Shown in pieces: positions 63,198 to 64,000 of a DNA stretch of 64,000 nt; position 1 is the stretch's first letter; each line of letters begins with the position of its first letter. The stretch spans positions 80,009 to 144,008 of the forward strand of contig JAITUA010000021.1 of assembly GCA_031286615.1 (NCBI GenBank), read 5' to 3'. The DNA is from Chryseobacterium sp. GTDB lineage: Bacteria > Bacteroidota > Bacteroidia > Flavobacteriales > Weeksellaceae. A model generated the notes under the pieces. That model did no database searches. It was not told the origin of the DNA and saw nothing but the letters and a program-made list of their open reading frames with translations. Position numbers and translations under genes: made by a program.

Positions 63198-63549
63198 GAT
63201 TTCAAAAATATTTAGTAAGATATTGCCCATTTATTGGGCATTTCTTACTTATATGCTTCTCAAGCCCGGAGAAGAGAATCATGAATATTGGTTCATGTTC
63301 AGTGGGATTGATAAAATTTTACATCTAAGCATATTCGCGGCCTTGGGTTTCTCTTTCATCGCTGCATTCCCTAAAATCAAATTCTCATACTTTTTTCAGA
63401 TCATCCTTATCTATGCATTCCTTACCGAAATTCTGCAGGAAGAAATGGGATTAGGAAGATCAATGGAAACATTAGATATCGTAGCAGATACTATCGGATG
63501 TCTATTAGGATACTATATATATAAGATAGTAATCAAACGCTTCTTTTAA
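63172..63549 (+). CDS. VanZ-like family membrane protein
   Basis: About 126 residues from the ATG at 63172, inside the gcvH 3' end (26-base overlap). Frames starting earlier would lie wholly within gcvH. There are four membrane helices. KILHLSIFAALGFSFIAAFP and TEILQEEMGLGRSMETLDIVADTIGCLLGYYIY match the VanZ-like family (PF04892). Function in the cell is unknown; VanZ itself gives low-level teicoplanin resistance. Confidence 0.88.
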   Translation: MITKLSLDKISKIFSKILPIYWAFLTYMLLKPGEENHEYWFMFSGIDKILHLSIFAALGFSFIAAFPKIKFSYFFQIILIYAFLTEILQEEMGLGRSMETLDIVADTIGCLLGYYIYKIVIKRFF

Positions 63550-63650
63550 CTTTACTCTTAAAAAGGTGGGGCTTCCTTCCCAAACTTTTTCTTCTACACA
63601 ATAACATTAAATTTTTCTCAAAACTTTTACACCTTCAAACTCTCAAATCT

Positions 63651-63774
63651 AATTAGGAGCTTTATCCTGCTATCCATTCATACTCCTCGCGCCTGCGCAT
63701 TGCCACGCTCAAACCCATTCACTCTCCTACGCATGCTGCGGGGTAACCATTTCTATCAGGGCTAGGGGTGGGGG
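63651..63774. repeat. probable dispersed intergenic repeat
   Basis: The stretch from AATTAGGAGCTTTATCCTGC to GGTAACC, then CAGGGCTAGGGG, has an unusual GC-rich interior (CTCGCGCCTGCGCATTGCC) for this genome. It follows the pattern AGGAGC..TCCTGCTATCC ... ATCAGGGCTAGGG, which I recall from non-coding repeats of Flavobacterium and Chryseobacterium. Not verified by search. Confidence 0.45.
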
Positions 63775-64000
63775 AATTATAAATTATAAATGATGAATGA
63801 TGGGTTTAGGGTTGTAAAGTTGCGAATTTCTGGTTGCTGGATTTCGGTAATCAGGTTGAAGTTTTTAATTCTATTATTCCCATACAAACCAGTGTGGAGA
63901 TATACTGTTATTCCCATTGTGTCATTCCGCAGGAATCCAAACTTCTTTAGAGGAGCCCTTAAAGGAAGTAAGCTGGCAGGATAATGTTTAAGCTTTTTTT
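63775..64000. other. no gene seen at right edge
   Basis: A short open frame from 63790 reads as repeat-like sequence (containing SFRRNPNFFRG, and the bases GTCATTCCGCAGGAATCC) and not as a protein. Nothing else is supported. Confidence 0.5.

Noticed and set aside
63790-63984. 64-codon open frame at the right edge
   Set aside because: Its bases match repeat-like intergenic sequence and the translation has no protein character.

Overview
The window is chromosomal DNA of a Bacteroidota bacterium, most likely a Chryseobacterium or close Weeksellaceae relative. The evidence is: a SusC/SusD pair, several proteins with type IX secretion (T9SS) C-terminal sorting domains, the giant SprA translocon protein, TAnnTTTG promoter elements (often with TTG 19 bases upstream), weak Shine-Dalgarno sequences, and core genes (clpX, greA, ruvA, gcvH, dtd, maeB-type malic enzyme) of flavobacterial character. 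The genus is an inference.

Layout. 1-7.2 kb: a T9SS cargo gene cut by the window edge, a tail-collar protein, an enoyl-CoA hydratase-like gene and a SusC/SusD nutrient-uptake pair. 7.3-12.5 kb: a run of small membrane-protein genes around a winged-helix regulator, with one 17-bp palindrome placed on two of its promoters, plus a Coq4-like protein, a DUF4173-like protein and a DUF1361 protein. 12.5-22.5 kb: lipoproteins, a secreted subtilisin, dtd, greA, a HIT hydrolase, clpX, a T9SS surface protein followed by a small PID-CTERM-like protein, and a TlpA-type thioredoxin.

22.6-39.9 kb is an integrated genomic island. It starts in the 3' end of tRNA-Met(CAT), is bounded by a 17-bp direct repeat, is visibly more AT-rich than its surroundings, and carries a tyrosine recombinase, an excisionase-like HTH protein, a winged-helix Rep-like protein and five iteron-like repeats. 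Its cargo looks like phage defence: a membrane-anchored KAP NTPase; a PD-(D/E)XK protein of the sce7726 type convergent with a beta-family protein; and a tight four-gene run encoding Gabija GajA and GajB homologues, a Shedu-type (DUF4263) nuclease and a large protein with a HEPN ribonuclease motif. Divergent from that run is an intergenic element of about 190 nt that folds into a long nested hairpin and has its own promoter-like and terminator-like signals. The four-gene composite and the structured element are the best candidates for an undescribed system.

40.3-45.8 kb is a peptide maturation and export cassette: VKOR-thioredoxin fusion, C39-peptidase ABC transporter, a six-cysteine double-glycine peptide and an HlyD-type adaptor. 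A 1.4-kb region with decayed coding sequence and hairpins follows. 47.2-63.5 kb returns to core genes: a DUF3810 putative protease, a FucP-like sugar transporter, an acyltransferase, GtrA, a BadF-type kinase, malic enzyme, ruvA-sprA, gcvH and a VanZ-like protein. The last 450 bases hold no convincing gene and include what looks like a dispersed intergenic repeat.

All assignments come from reading translated sequences and motifs by eye. No database search, alignment or folding program was run.
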